A stretch of 64,000 nucleotides of DNA from Geofilum rubicundum JCM 15548 (GTDB taxonomy: Bacteria > Bacteroidota > Bacteroidia > Bacteroidales > Marinilabiliaceae). Where the stretch lies: positions 144,551-208,550 of the forward strand of contig NZ_BAZW01000003.1 of NCBI RefSeq assembly GCF_000974365.1. The letters run 5' to 3'. The notes below the pieces were generated by a model, which saw only the letters and a program-made list of their open reading frames with translations, was not told where the DNA came from and searched no databases. Position 1 is the stretch's first letter. Every line of letters starts with the position of its first letter. Shown here piece after piece: positions 28,685 to 37,259 of the stretch. A program made the translations under genes and the position numbers.

Positions 28685-29842
28685 TTATGGATGGATCATT
28701 TTTAAACACAACTCAATTTCCCCGGGGTTACCTGTGTATTTGCCCTCGCTGTCGGACAGCTTTACGGTAGGGATGTAGGTGGCGCCGGCATTGGGTTTGG
28801 CCGCTTTTAATTTAATGACCATGTTCAAAGGTTTTACACCCACATCATTGGTTAAATAGGTGCCAATTCCATACGAGTCTCTAATCCGTCCATTTACATG
28901 TGCTTTAATCTCCTGCACTTTTTCAAAATCGAGGGCATCGCTGTACACCACTTTTTTGCTTTGGGGATCTATTCGGTTGGCAGAATAGTGCTCCAGCACT
29001 TTATCCGTGAACAATAAAGGGTCTCCACTGTCCCAGCGCACCCCATCGTATAATTTCGCATATTTGGTATTGAAGCTATCGAAAAAATTGTCGGTGGTAT
29101 ACGTATCGGTCAGGGCAATGCCCAGATTGCCCTGATACACGTCTACCCAATTCTCCATGGCCATTTCGTTGGCTTTGCGGTAGCCGAAATGGGCGCCATG
29201 GTACATAAACCATTCGTGGGGATGGGTGCCCATGGGCGTCAGGTCATGCTTCATGGCCAAATATAAATTGCTTGTACCTTGCAAGCCTGTTTTGAGATGC
29301 GTTTTAAATATTTCCACAATGCGGTTTTGCACCTCAAAAGAGAAACGGCGCCGAGTCCCGAATTCTGATATGTTGGCACCAATGGCAGCAAATTTCTGAG
29401 CCTTCTCAATGGCTTTGGGTTCATAATTGTCGGCCGCCTGATGGGTCAGTTTAAAATAGAGTTCAGAAATGATGGCCATCAGCGGCACTTCCCATAAAAC
29501 AGTTCTGTACCAAAGGCCTTCAATTTCAATGTCTAAATCCCCACCAATCTGGTGGATGCGAACCTCTTCCGGATTGAAACGAAACCCTTTAATGAGGTCG
29601 ATGAACACCGGATCGAAATAATAGCACCTTTTTCGGATAAAGGCTTCCGCGTCTTTGCCCAGGCAAAGACTTTTCATGGCATTCACCTCTTCGCGCAGCG
29701 CTTCGGCAAAGCCTTCGGGAAAGACCGTCTTCCCACGGTTAATAAATTGATAGATCACCTCCGCCAGAGGAAACTTTTTCTGGATGGCGTTCATCGTTGT
29801 GAACTTATACAGATCGTTGTCGGTGAAATCACGTATAATCAT
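28685..29842 (-). CDS. pncB: Nicotinate phosphoribosyltransferase
   Basis: A 385-residue cytosolic enzyme of the Preiss-Handler route, forming nicotinate mononucleotide from nicotinate and PRPP with ATP hydrolysis. The start MIIRDFTDNDLYKFTTMNAI is typical, and ISEFGTRRRFSFEVQ, MGTHPHEWFMYHGA and VRWDSGDPLLF match conserved substrate-binding segments. It lies upstream of nadE on the same strand (87 nt between) and probably shares the transcript, supplying the precursor for the last two NAD steps. Confidence 0.95.
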   Translation of the reverse strand: MIIRDFTDNDLYKFTTMNAIQKKFPLAEVIYQFINRGKTVFPEGFAEALREEVNAMKSLCLGKDAEAFIRKRCYYFDPVFIDLIKGFRFNPEEVRIHQIGGDLDIEIEGLWYRTVLWEVPLMAIISELYFKLTHQAADNYEPKAIEKAQKFAAIGANISEFGTRRRFSFEVQNRIVEIFKTHLKTGLQGTSNLYLAMKHDLTPMGTHPHEWFMYHGAHFGYRKANEMAMENWVDVYQGNLGIALTDTYTTDNFFDSFNTKYAKLYDGVRWDSGDPLLFTDKVLEHYSANRIDPQSKKVVYSDALDFEKVQEIKAHVNGRIRDSYGIGTYLTNDVGVKPLNMVIKLKAAKPNAGATYIPTVKLSDSEGKYTGNPGEIELCLKMIHP

Positions 29843-29869
29843 TATGGTTGGTTTTAGAGCAATCGTAGT

Positions 29870-30633
29870 TTAATACTCAACGGCAAAATTCTTGAAAAGA
29901 AGAAACTGATATGAAGAGGGGGCATAAGAGGGATCATCGCCGCCCATAAAACAGGAAAACAAAAGCTGGTCAATTTTTAAGTTCTCTGTTTTTCTGAAGC
30001 ATATGTTTTTGAGAACCAACCCCTCCTTCTGGTTCAGGGAACAGCGGACTTCACCATTGCTTTGGTCGGGAGCGTTCATTTTTATTTGGAGTTCTATCGT
30101 ATTCCAGGTGCCGCATTCCAAAAGGGCCGGTTGACTGTTCCATCTAAGAAATTCATGTTCGCCAAAGTCGGTTTTCATGCCTGCGTGGTATAAATAGGCA
30201 CATAAGGTGCCTTTTTCTTTAAACATAAATCGTACACTCCATCCATCCATCCATTGGGGATATCACCGCCTGAGTTGGCAGATCCTCCGGCAAGTCCGGG
30301 CAGTTTCCCTCCCTTTACAAAATCAAAATCCGCGGGAACAAAAACTTTATAGGATAGGCTGGCTTGCTCAACGGGCCTTTCAAAGGGAACCTTCCAGCTG
30401 CAGCCCGGAAAGGTGCCATATTTGTTTTTGGGGAAGACTATTTTTATACCATTTTTTCCTTCGAAAGGAAAAATAGAAACCTGGTCAACACGCTTTTTTA
30501 ACATTAATACAAATTGGGCGAACCTGCCCAGGATTAAACGACTCCCTTTGGCACTAAAGGCTTTTTTCAAGTGGGCTTCTTTCAATAAACCTGCATGGCA
30601 TTGGTCAAAATCACTAACAATTTGAATCTTCAT
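29870..30633 (-). pseudogene. PL14-like polysaccharide lyase domain protein (frameshifted)
   Basis: Frames 30175-30633 and 29870-30250 join at ~30240 to give one ~250-residue protein. The region LSYKVFVPADFDFVKGGKLP and the following GLAGG, then NGW/DGWSVRFMF, match the core of the polysaccharide lyase 14-like fold (alginate or related lyases). No signal peptide is seen; start at 30633. The break coincides with a GGAT tetranucleotide repeat (three and a half units), so loss of one unit or one base explains it. Substrate uncertain. Confidence 0.65.
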
Positions 30634-30662
30634 AAATACAAAATTTTATGAATGAAATTGAA

Positions 30663-31943
30663 TTAAACAGGGGTGTTTTTAAGGGCATTTTTTAAAAGGT
30701 TGTAATTATTCACGAAAGCAGCGCGACTGAAAATGGGTTGATATATGGAAGTCTCCAGATTGGATTTAATATGGTGATTCTGTATGATCAGAATGCAAAC
30801 ATATCCAATATTGGTCGCAATGGCCGTTCCATAAGCCGACAAATGAGGGGTTAGCCAAATGGATAACGCAATGATAATAAACATGCCCATAAAGCTGGTG
30901 ATTAAATTGACATGATGCTTGCCTATAGAGGCAAAATAGAACTCGATGATGATGGATTGTCCAAAAATCAATGAGGAGGGCAATAGAATCAGGATTAAGT
31001 ATTTTAATTCCTCAAATTCATGGCCAAACAGGTAAATATAAAATGAAGAAGGGATCAGTGCCAAAAAAAGAAAGGCCAGTCCCTGCAACCAAAAGGATGC
31101 AAAAATGAAATTCTGAAATACGGATTTGTGAAAAGCCTTCTTCGTATTTATCATGCGGGAGTAGAACACCAGGGAAAGACTTTTACTAATGATCCAGATG
31201 GATTCTGTTATGGAAATGGCGTTTGAATAAACACCTACCTCGCTGGTGGATGAAAAATAATCCAATATAAAATAGGCACCTCTGAAACTAATCAATTGTA
31301 TGATGGTCGCTGATTGATGCAGCAGACCATAGCGAAGCATGTTGAAAAAATCCTTCCATATAAGGCTGTAATCGGTGCTTAATTTTTCTTTGAATAATTG
31401 AAAAAAACCTTTGAGACTAAAGCAGAGAAGAACGACGTAACTGAATAGTAAGGCATAAATATAATACTCAACCGAGAAGCTTCCTTTTACCCAATAGAAA
31501 CCAAAAATAAAAGCAATATGGGACAATGGCTGACTAAACAAGGCCAAGTTATAAAAAACAATTTTCTCCTTGATGATAAAAATTGAAAGGTTATTGCTGA
31601 CCAGAGATGATATAAAACTGGTGAAAACGATGTAAACCACATAATCATCATTCACCAGGGGGACCAATCTCAAGAAGACGTACAACGCCAAAGATGAGAA
31701 GACCGACCAAATATAAACTATCAGATAGTAGTTTAAGGAGGGTTTTCTCGGATATAAATAGGTCAATGGCATGAGGCCCAGAATGCTTAGGGCTGTTATT
31801 GAAAGGGTCAAAGTGGTAAGGTACAGCCCTTGAACACCTTTGCCCTCAGCGCCAATCCAGTTGGAGATTAACACGGCAATTACCAAATTTATAATACCTG
31901 ATAATATTTTTGTTATGAAAGTGGATGCAATTCTTTTTAACAT
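30663..31943 (-). CDS. Polysaccharide flippase-type membrane protein (Wzx/MOP superfamily)
   Basis: A 426-residue integral membrane protein with about twelve hydrophobic helices and the N-terminal pattern ITKILSGIINLVIAVLISNW-IGAEGKGVQGLY seen in oligosaccharide flippases of the MATE/MOP group. Such proteins move lipid-linked oligosaccharides across the inner membrane for capsule or O-antigen synthesis. No glycosyltransferases surround it, so this is an isolated copy and its substrate is unknown. Confidence 0.8.
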   Translation of the reverse strand: MLKRIASTFITKILSGIINLVIAVLISNWIGAEGKGVQGLYLTTLTLSITALSILGLMPLTYLYPRKPSLNYYLIVYIWSVFSSLALYVFLRLVPLVNDDYVVYIVFTSFISSLVSNNLSIFIIKEKIVFYNLALFSQPLSHIAFIFGFYWVKGSFSVEYYIYALLFSYVVLLCFSLKGFFQLFKEKLSTDYSLIWKDFFNMLRYGLLHQSATIIQLISFRGAYFILDYFSSTSEVGVYSNAISITESIWIISKSLSLVFYSRMINTKKAFHKSVFQNFIFASFWLQGLAFLFLALIPSSFYIYLFGHEFEELKYLILILLPSSLIFGQSIIIEFYFASIGKHHVNLITSFMGMFIIIALSIWLTPHLSAYGTAIATNIGYVCILIIQNHHIKSNLETSIYQPIFSRAAFVNNYNLLKNALKNTPV

Positions 31944-32073
31944 GGCATTTGATCCGGAAAACTAGTTAAACAATGGTCTAGCCTCCTATTCATCAGATAA
32001 TCGTTTCAGACGGTTGTGCAAACATATCAAAATTAGCTGATATTTTTTTAGTTTAACTAAGAAAATTATTTCC

Positions 32074-32081
32074 TACATTTG
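32074..32081 (+). promoter_or_regulatory. -7 box of the AI-2E family gene
   Basis: TACATTTG matches the Bacteroidota -7 consensus, 46 nt before the start codon at 32128. The -33 region has only a weak TTTA-type match. Confidence 0.45.
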
Positions 32082-32127
32082 ATTGATAATCTTTGCTTTT
32101 AGTCAAGAAATATAAAACTTTTAACAG

Positions 32128-33240
32128 ATGCATTTGTCCTTTAAAAACCTGTTCTTCACGATTGCCTCCGTTTTTGGCATTTTTGCGATTTTAATTTTGG
32201 CTAAACCAGTGCTTATCCCTTTGGCTTTTGCCTTTTTGGTGGCGTTTATTCTTTTTCCGGTATGTCAGAAATTTGAAGCCTGGGGAGCGAATAAAATATT
32301 CGCTGCATTTCTCTCCATGTTGTCCTTGTTTTTGATCATTGCGGGAGGCCTTTTTCTTTTCTCGACCCAAATCATTGACCTCTCGGAGAATCTGACCGAG
32401 TTTAAGGAAAAAATTCTGGAGATATTCACAGATCTCACCTTGTTTATCAATCAAAACTTTTCTTTTGTCCCCGAGCTCGAAAGGGGCGAATTATTGGAAA
32501 AAATTAAAAGCGGGTTAAGTAATTCTGTGGGAACACTTGTTGGTCAGACCTTTAGTGGTACAGCTGCCTTTTTTACCGGACTGATCACTTCCATCGTCTT
32601 TACGTTTCTTATTTTAATATACAGAGATGGTTTGGTTAATGCTTTGGTACAATTTTTCCCGGAGAACCATCAAGATAAAGCCCATAAGATGTTTAAATCT
32701 GTGCAACAGGTTGGTCAGCAATACCTTTTTGGGATGTTCATAATTGTTCTTGTCCTAGGATTTACGAATAGTATCGGACTTTTGATTATTGGCATTGACA
32801 ATCCCTTCTTATTTGGTTTTTTAGCGGCCATTCTGGCCATTATTCCGTACGCCGGAACACTGATAGGGGCTGCTATTCCTGTTCTCTATGCATTTATGTC
32901 CTATGATTCTCTATGGATGCCCATATCTATTGCTCTTTTCTTTTGGGTTGTCCAGTTTTTTGAAAGTAATTTATTGACCCCAAAGATTGTTGGGGGAAAT
33001 TTGAAAGTGAATGCTTTTACCTCCATTTTAAGTATTATTGTTGGTGCTTCGGTATGGGGAGTTGCCGGAATGATTTTGTTTTTACCCTTTTCTGCCATGT
33101 TGAAAGTCGTTTGCCAGGAGTACATTGAGCTTAAGCCTCTTGCTCTGTTGATTGGCGAAAAAAACTACACCGATTCTGAAAAAGACGACAAGCCTGGCCT
33201 ACTCAAAAAATGGGGCGAAAAAATCAAAGGCTGGTTTTAG
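32128..33240 (+). CDS. AI-2E family transporter (PerM/YdiK-like permease)
   Basis: A 370-residue inner-membrane protein with paired helices at both ends and the family landmark region IPYAGTLIGAAIPVLYAFM followed by FWVVQFFESNLLTPKIVGG (conserved N-L-P/T-P motif). Family members include the AI-2 exporter TqsA and Na+/H+ antiporters; Bacteroidota copies are rarely characterised, so the substrate is open. A short polar Lys-rich tail ends the protein. Confidence 0.9.
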   Translation: MHLSFKNLFFTIASVFGIFAILILAKPVLIPLAFAFLVAFILFPVCQKFEAWGANKIFAAFLSMLSLFLIIAGGLFLFSTQIIDLSENLTEFKEKILEIFTDLTLFINQNFSFVPELERGELLEKIKSGLSNSVGTLVGQTFSGTAAFFTGLITSIVFTFLILIYRDGLVNALVQFFPENHQDKAHKMFKSVQQVGQQYLFGMFIIVLVLGFTNSIGLLIIGIDNPFLFGFLAAILAIIPYAGTLIGAAIPVLYAFMSYDSLWMPISIALFFWVVQFFESNLLTPKIVGGNLKVNAFTSILSIIVGASVWGVAGMILFLPFSAMLKVVCQEYIELKPLALLIGEKNYTDSEKDDKPGLLKKWGEKIKGWF

Positions 33241-33347
33241 TCTTTTATCCGCCACTTTCTACTTTTCTGTCAAATTATACCATTTTTGTTTTAGTTGGAT
33301 GCAACCTTCCTGAAAAGCAGGTGTCTTTTACCTAAAAGCATTGATCC

Positions 33348-33920
33348 TTGTCGCCAATACAACTTGACATACACAAAGATATAGTTGAAAAAGCCCGAAC
33401 CGGGAATTCGAAGGCCCAGCGTGAGCTATACCATTTGTATGGGCGATCGATGTATAATATCTGTTGCAGAATGATGAACAATAGTGCCGAGGCCGAGGAT
33501 ATGTTGCAAGAAGTTTTTATAGAGGCCTTTACCCGCCTGGATAGCTTTCGGTTTGAATCAACCATTGGTGCATGGCTCAAACGCATTACCATTAACAAGT
33601 GCATCAATGAGCTCAGAAAACGTAAAGTGGAACTGGATTATGGCAGCATCAACCCCAATGTTATGGTGGAAGAAGAACAGGAAGAAGATGACGTTGAGGT
33701 GGCCCTTTCGGTGGACCGGATTAAACATGCCATGGGGCTGTTGCCCGATGGATACAGAGTGGTGTTTTCATTGTACATGTTAGAGGGGTACGACCATGAA
33801 GAAATTTCCAGAATCCTTAATATCAGTGAGTCTACCTCTAAAACGCAACTCTTAAGGGGCAAGAAAAAAATAATTGAAATTTTAAAAGCCGGTGAAATTC
33901 AAACTCCCGGGAAAAATTAA
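33348..33920 (+). CDS. ECF-type RNA polymerase sigma factor
   Basis: A 190-residue sigma-70 family factor with only regions 2 and 4. Region 2 is visible as MYNICCRMMNNSAEAEDMLQ followed by EVFIEAF, and region 4 as YDHEEISRILNISESTSKTQ. The frame opens with TTG at 33348; no better in-frame ATG precedes the conserved region. The stop is followed after 4 nt by the start of the membrane protein at 33925, the usual place for its anti-sigma factor. Confidence 0.93.
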   Translation: MSPIQLDIHKDIVEKARTGNSKAQRELYHLYGRSMYNICCRMMNNSAEAEDMLQEVFIEAFTRLDSFRFESTIGAWLKRITINKCINELRKRKVELDYGSINPNVMVEEEQEEDDVEVALSVDRIKHAMGLLPDGYRVVFSLYMLEGYDHEEISRILNISESTSKTQLLRGKKKIIEILKAGEIQTPGKN

Positions 33921-33924
33921 TAAT

Positions 33925-34491
33925 ATGGGCAAGCACAATTCATTCGATGATTTTATCAAGCGCAACAGGGAGGCATTCGATAGCCAGATGCCTTCCGATC
34001 AGCTGTGGGATAGAATTGCCTCTGAGGTAAATGTTTCCCAGTCGGGCAAGCGCCAGTTATGGTTCAACCATGCCAGGCGCTATGCGGCCGTCGCCCTGGT
34101 CTTTTTATCTGTTGCAGCAGGGCTGCACATGGTTTTCTTTTCATCTGTTGAGGGCGAAGACCTGCAGGCCTCATTGGTCAGTAAAGAAATTAATGATGTT
34201 ACTTATTTCTATGAGACCGAGATAGAAAGAAAAAGAGAACGCGTAATGGCCTTAACGGCTGAAATACCTGCCATAGAGCAGGAAATAGAAATGGATTTTG
34301 AAGCCCTGGACTTGGCACTTAAGGAACTCAAGGCCGATTTGAACGATGATGTGGCCAATTCAGAAGTGCTCACAGCCATGATACAGAATTACCGGTTGAA
34401 ACTTCAAATTCTGGAACAAATACTGGAATTTGTTGAACCAACTTCAACAGATAATAATACGGAAGATGAGAATGATACATTTAGTTTGTAG
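33925..34491 (+). CDS. Putative membrane anti-sigma factor
   Basis: A 188-residue protein; ATG at 33925 (MGKHNSFDDF) chosen because it follows the sigma stop directly. Cytosolic N-terminal ~45 residues, one membrane helix (~YAAVALVFLSVAAGLHMVFF), then a long acidic alpha-helical extracytoplasmic part (ERKRERVMALTAEIPAIEQE...). No zinc-binding HxxxCxxC motif. Position and topology indicate sequestration of the ECF factor until an envelope signal arrives; this is inference. Confidence 0.7.
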   Translation: MGKHNSFDDFIKRNREAFDSQMPSDQLWDRIASEVNVSQSGKRQLWFNHARRYAAVALVFLSVAAGLHMVFFSSVEGEDLQASLVSKEINDVTYFYETEIERKRERVMALTAEIPAIEQEIEMDFEALDLALKELKADLNDDVANSEVLTAMIQNYRLKLQILEQILEFVEPTSTDNNTEDENDTFSL

Positions 34492-34582
34492 AGTCATAAT
34501 CCATGCCTTGTGCTTTAAATGGACGGGCCTTCAACAGCGACATGCCTGTTTTAGGTTGGTACTGTTTAACAAGGTGATTTAT

Positions 34583-35680
34583 ATGGGCAGGGTTTTTTCG
34601 CCCTTTGTTATCAGTACGTTCTTACTATTGGTGGGTTTTTCAGGTGGAATGTCTGCCCAAATGTATGAAGATACCTGGCAGTCTGTTAAGACCTACCCGG
34701 CCCAGCCGGGCATTAATCTGGCAGTTAATAATAAGTATGGTTCTGTTTTGGTCACCATCTGGGATCGCGACTCGGTGAAAATTGAGGTGACCAGAAAAAT
34801 TTTTGAGAAAAGCCGGGACCGTTTAAACACGCTGCGTGATAATATTGATATTGACTATCAGGTTTTTTCAAACGGCCTTTCTGTTGAAACAGTATTTGGT
34901 AGTCGGCATTCTTCTTTGGTTCGTGATTTACGGGAGATGGCCAACCTGTCGTTGTCCGACTCCCGGTCAAGAATTGACTATAAAATATACCTGCCTGCCC
35001 ATGCCAACCTCAAAATAACAAATAAATATGGCAATGTTGTACTACCATCCATGGATGGCAAAGTGAATGTGGATTTATCCAATGGCGATTTTCAGGCGCG
35101 TGATCTTAATGGAGAAGTAAATCTTACCCTGGCCTTTGGCAAGGCCATCCTTGGCCATCTTAAGAAGGGAGTTGTATCGCTGAATTTCGTTGATTTTAGC
35201 GGTGAGCACATGGAGCAGTTGCAATTGGAGGGGCGGTCGTCAGAGATAAAAATCCAATCGGTGGATGTTTTGGATTTGACATCGCGACGTGATAAGGTTG
35301 AAGTGGCCAAGGCGGGCTCTGTGGTTGCCGACGGTTATTTTTCTTCTTTGAAATTTCTGGAAGTAGAAAGGCAGGCCAGTTTAAAGCTGACCTACGGTGA
35401 ATTAACGCATATGGTGCTCACTCATACGATTCAACAATGTGACATTGTCAGTCAAACCTGCAATGTGAATTTGACACTCTTAAACCCCTTGCCCTACCGG
35501 GCCAGGGTCAGGCAAACCCGGGGGAGCATTTCCTTACCAGCCAGTGTGCAAAAGGGAGAAACCACCTCCCAAATGCGCAATGATCTGGATTTCGAGACTT
35601 TCTTTTTCGGAAGGAAGGATGCGGCCAACAAGTTCAATATTAATATTTCTGATTCTGAACTGAAAATTAATCACCAATGA
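34583..35680 (+). CDS. DUF4097-like exported beta-helical protein
   Basis: The open frame begins at 34430, but MGRVFSPFVISTFLLLVGFS at 34583 is a proper signal peptide, giving a 365-residue mature precursor. The rest is a series of short beta repeats (INLAVNNKYGSVLVTIWDRD, LKITNKYGNVVLPSMDGKV) typical of DUF4097/DUF2807-type adhesin-like beta-solenoids that commonly follow ECF/anti-sigma pairs. An alternative start at 34466 would overlap the anti-sigma gene. Likely part of the envelope response unit. Confidence 0.75.
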   Translation: MGRVFSPFVISTFLLLVGFSGGMSAQMYEDTWQSVKTYPAQPGINLAVNNKYGSVLVTIWDRDSVKIEVTRKIFEKSRDRLNTLRDNIDIDYQVFSNGLSVETVFGSRHSSLVRDLREMANLSLSDSRSRIDYKIYLPAHANLKITNKYGNVVLPSMDGKVNVDLSNGDFQARDLNGEVNLTLAFGKAILGHLKKGVVSLNFVDFSGEHMEQLQLEGRSSEIKIQSVDVLDLTSRRDKVEVAKAGSVVADGYFSSLKFLEVERQASLKLTYGELTHMVLTHTIQQCDIVSQTCNVNLTLLNPLPYRARVRQTRGSISLPASVQKGETTSQMRNDLDFETFFFGRKDAANKFNINISDSELKINHQ

Positions 35681-35726
35681 TGCAACTTGCTTTTTGTTTT
35701 TGTGTCATTATTAAAACGAATTTCCA

Positions 35727-36239
35727 ATGCGATTGATATTTTTTAAATACTCTGTTTTTTTCGTTCTTTTCTTGGTGGTTGGTACTGCCCGCTCTCAGGA
35801 TTATGAAAAGGCCATCAAGGTGAAAGGGTTTTCAGGATTGGGGGTCAGCTACAAGCACCTAACGGGTTTTGAGAAAGGTTATGAAGTGGGGATTCATACC
35901 GCCGATGATTGGGAAAGTCTCTCCTTTCTGAGAATATTCCAACGACCCGCCTTTCCAAAAATTTCTGACAAGTGGTTTTTGTGCTACGGTTATGGTACCC
36001 ATGTTTCTTTTTACCGTTCCTACTCTGTTTACAATCCTTTTAAGCCCTTTGATGCACCCCGGACCTACAACCGGACGTTTATTTCCCCGGGCTTTGACGG
36101 AGTGGTTGGTTTTGAATATCGAATGCTGAAGAACCCCTTTCTTATTTCGTTTGATATCAATGCCAATTTTGAGATTTTCGGACCTGATTATTTCAGGGTT
36201 AATGCCTACAATACAGTAGGCCTGGCTTATGTTTTTTGA
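35727..36239 (+). CDS. Small outer-membrane protein, unknown
   Basis: A 170-residue protein with signal peptide (residues 1-23, ...GTARSQ) and alternating hydrophobic/aromatic strands ending in AYNTVGLAYVF, a typical barrel terminus with C-terminal Phe. Family not recognised. Co-oriented with the sigma locus upstream and the second barrel protein downstream. Confidence 0.65.
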   Translation: MRLIFFKYSVFFVLFLVVGTARSQDYEKAIKVKGFSGLGVSYKHLTGFEKGYEVGIHTADDWESLSFLRIFQRPAFPKISDKWFLCYGYGTHVSFYRSYSVYNPFKPFDAPRTYNRTFISPGFDGVVGFEYRMLKNPFLISFDINANFEIFGPDYFRVNAYNTVGLAYVF

Positions 36240-36318
36240 GACAGCTTTTAAAAATTGCGCGCGATTAAAAGTTACCTATAGAGTTCAATTCGTTTAAATA
36301 ATAATGTAAAAAAAATAA

Positions 36319-37004
36319 ATGCAGATGAAAAAGCTATTAAGTATAATACTGCTGGGTTTGGTATTACTATCCGTTACGGCCCATGGTCAGGAGGCCGAAG
36401 ATGAAAAGATGAGAACCGTGTTTGGAAGTCCCGATGTTACTTCTGTGGGTGGATATGGAGGGTTTGATATGGGTTATACGCAAGTGGACCAATTGGATGC
36501 TGTATATGTCGGCGCCAGAGCCATGGCCGTTATCAATCATTCCCTGGCTTTTGGATTGGGCGGAAAAGCGGTCATTTCAAGACCGGTGAATGATGTTCAC
36601 CTCAACCATGAATATGAATTTGCCGGAGGTTATGGGGGCGTTTATATTGAGCCATTGTGGGTGCTTTTAACCCTGTTCACCTCTCCTTTCCCGTGTTGAT
36701 TGGTGCGGGTGGTGTGGGCTACATCCGACACTGGGGCGAACGCGATGATTTTGATAATAATTGGGAGGTGGATGAAGACAGTTATGCCTTCTTTGTCTTT
36801 GAACCCGGCGTGGAAATTGAATTCAATGTCATTGAATGGATGCGATTTGCCCTTGTGGGCAGTTACCGCTTCACTTCTGATGTGAAACTCAATTATAAAA
36901 ACAGTGTATTTGGAGAAACGGCCTACGGAGGAACCCCCATTGCATCCACCGATTTGATGAGGTCTTATAACGTGGGTGTGGTTGTTAAATTTGGTCTTTT
37001 CTAG
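36319..37004 (+). pseudogene. Outer-membrane beta-barrel protein (frameshifted)
   Basis: Frames 36319-36699 and 36657-37004 form one ~228-residue protein; the join is at ~36655-36662 (YIEPLW / GAFNPVHLSFPVLIGAGG), repaired by one added base. Signal peptide at residues 1-23 (ends AHGQ); alternative start MKKLL at 36325. The end SYNVGVVVKFGLF is a barrel terminus with Phe. Unknown function; likely an eight-strand barrel. Confidence 0.7.
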
Positions 37005-37156
37005 TGGCAGGGCCATCTGCTGCTTACTATTTCTAAACCTTTTCTTACTGGCTATTGTTTCCGGACTGCTGGTCAATAGAAACCTTTTCTTAACAATATA
37101 AGTTGTTGAGGTGGTCCATATTTGTCTAAATTGTCCGACAGAAAATAAGTGTTAAT

Positions 37157-37196
37157 ATGCTTGTTAATAGTGTTTTATGCTTGTTAATAGTGCTTT
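37157..37196 (+). repeat. Two tandem 20-bp repeats
   Basis: ATGCTTGTTAATAGTGTTTT at 37157-37176 is repeated at 37177-37196 with one change (CTTT for TTTT). They lie in the 255-nt gap upstream of the TonB receptor start. Could be a regulator site; no gene seen in the gap. Confidence 0.7.
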
Positions 37197-37259
37197 GTGG
37201 TGTGTTGTGAGGCCAGTCAATAGCTGAATTTGAGGTTTAAATTTATTAAAAGAAGAAAA

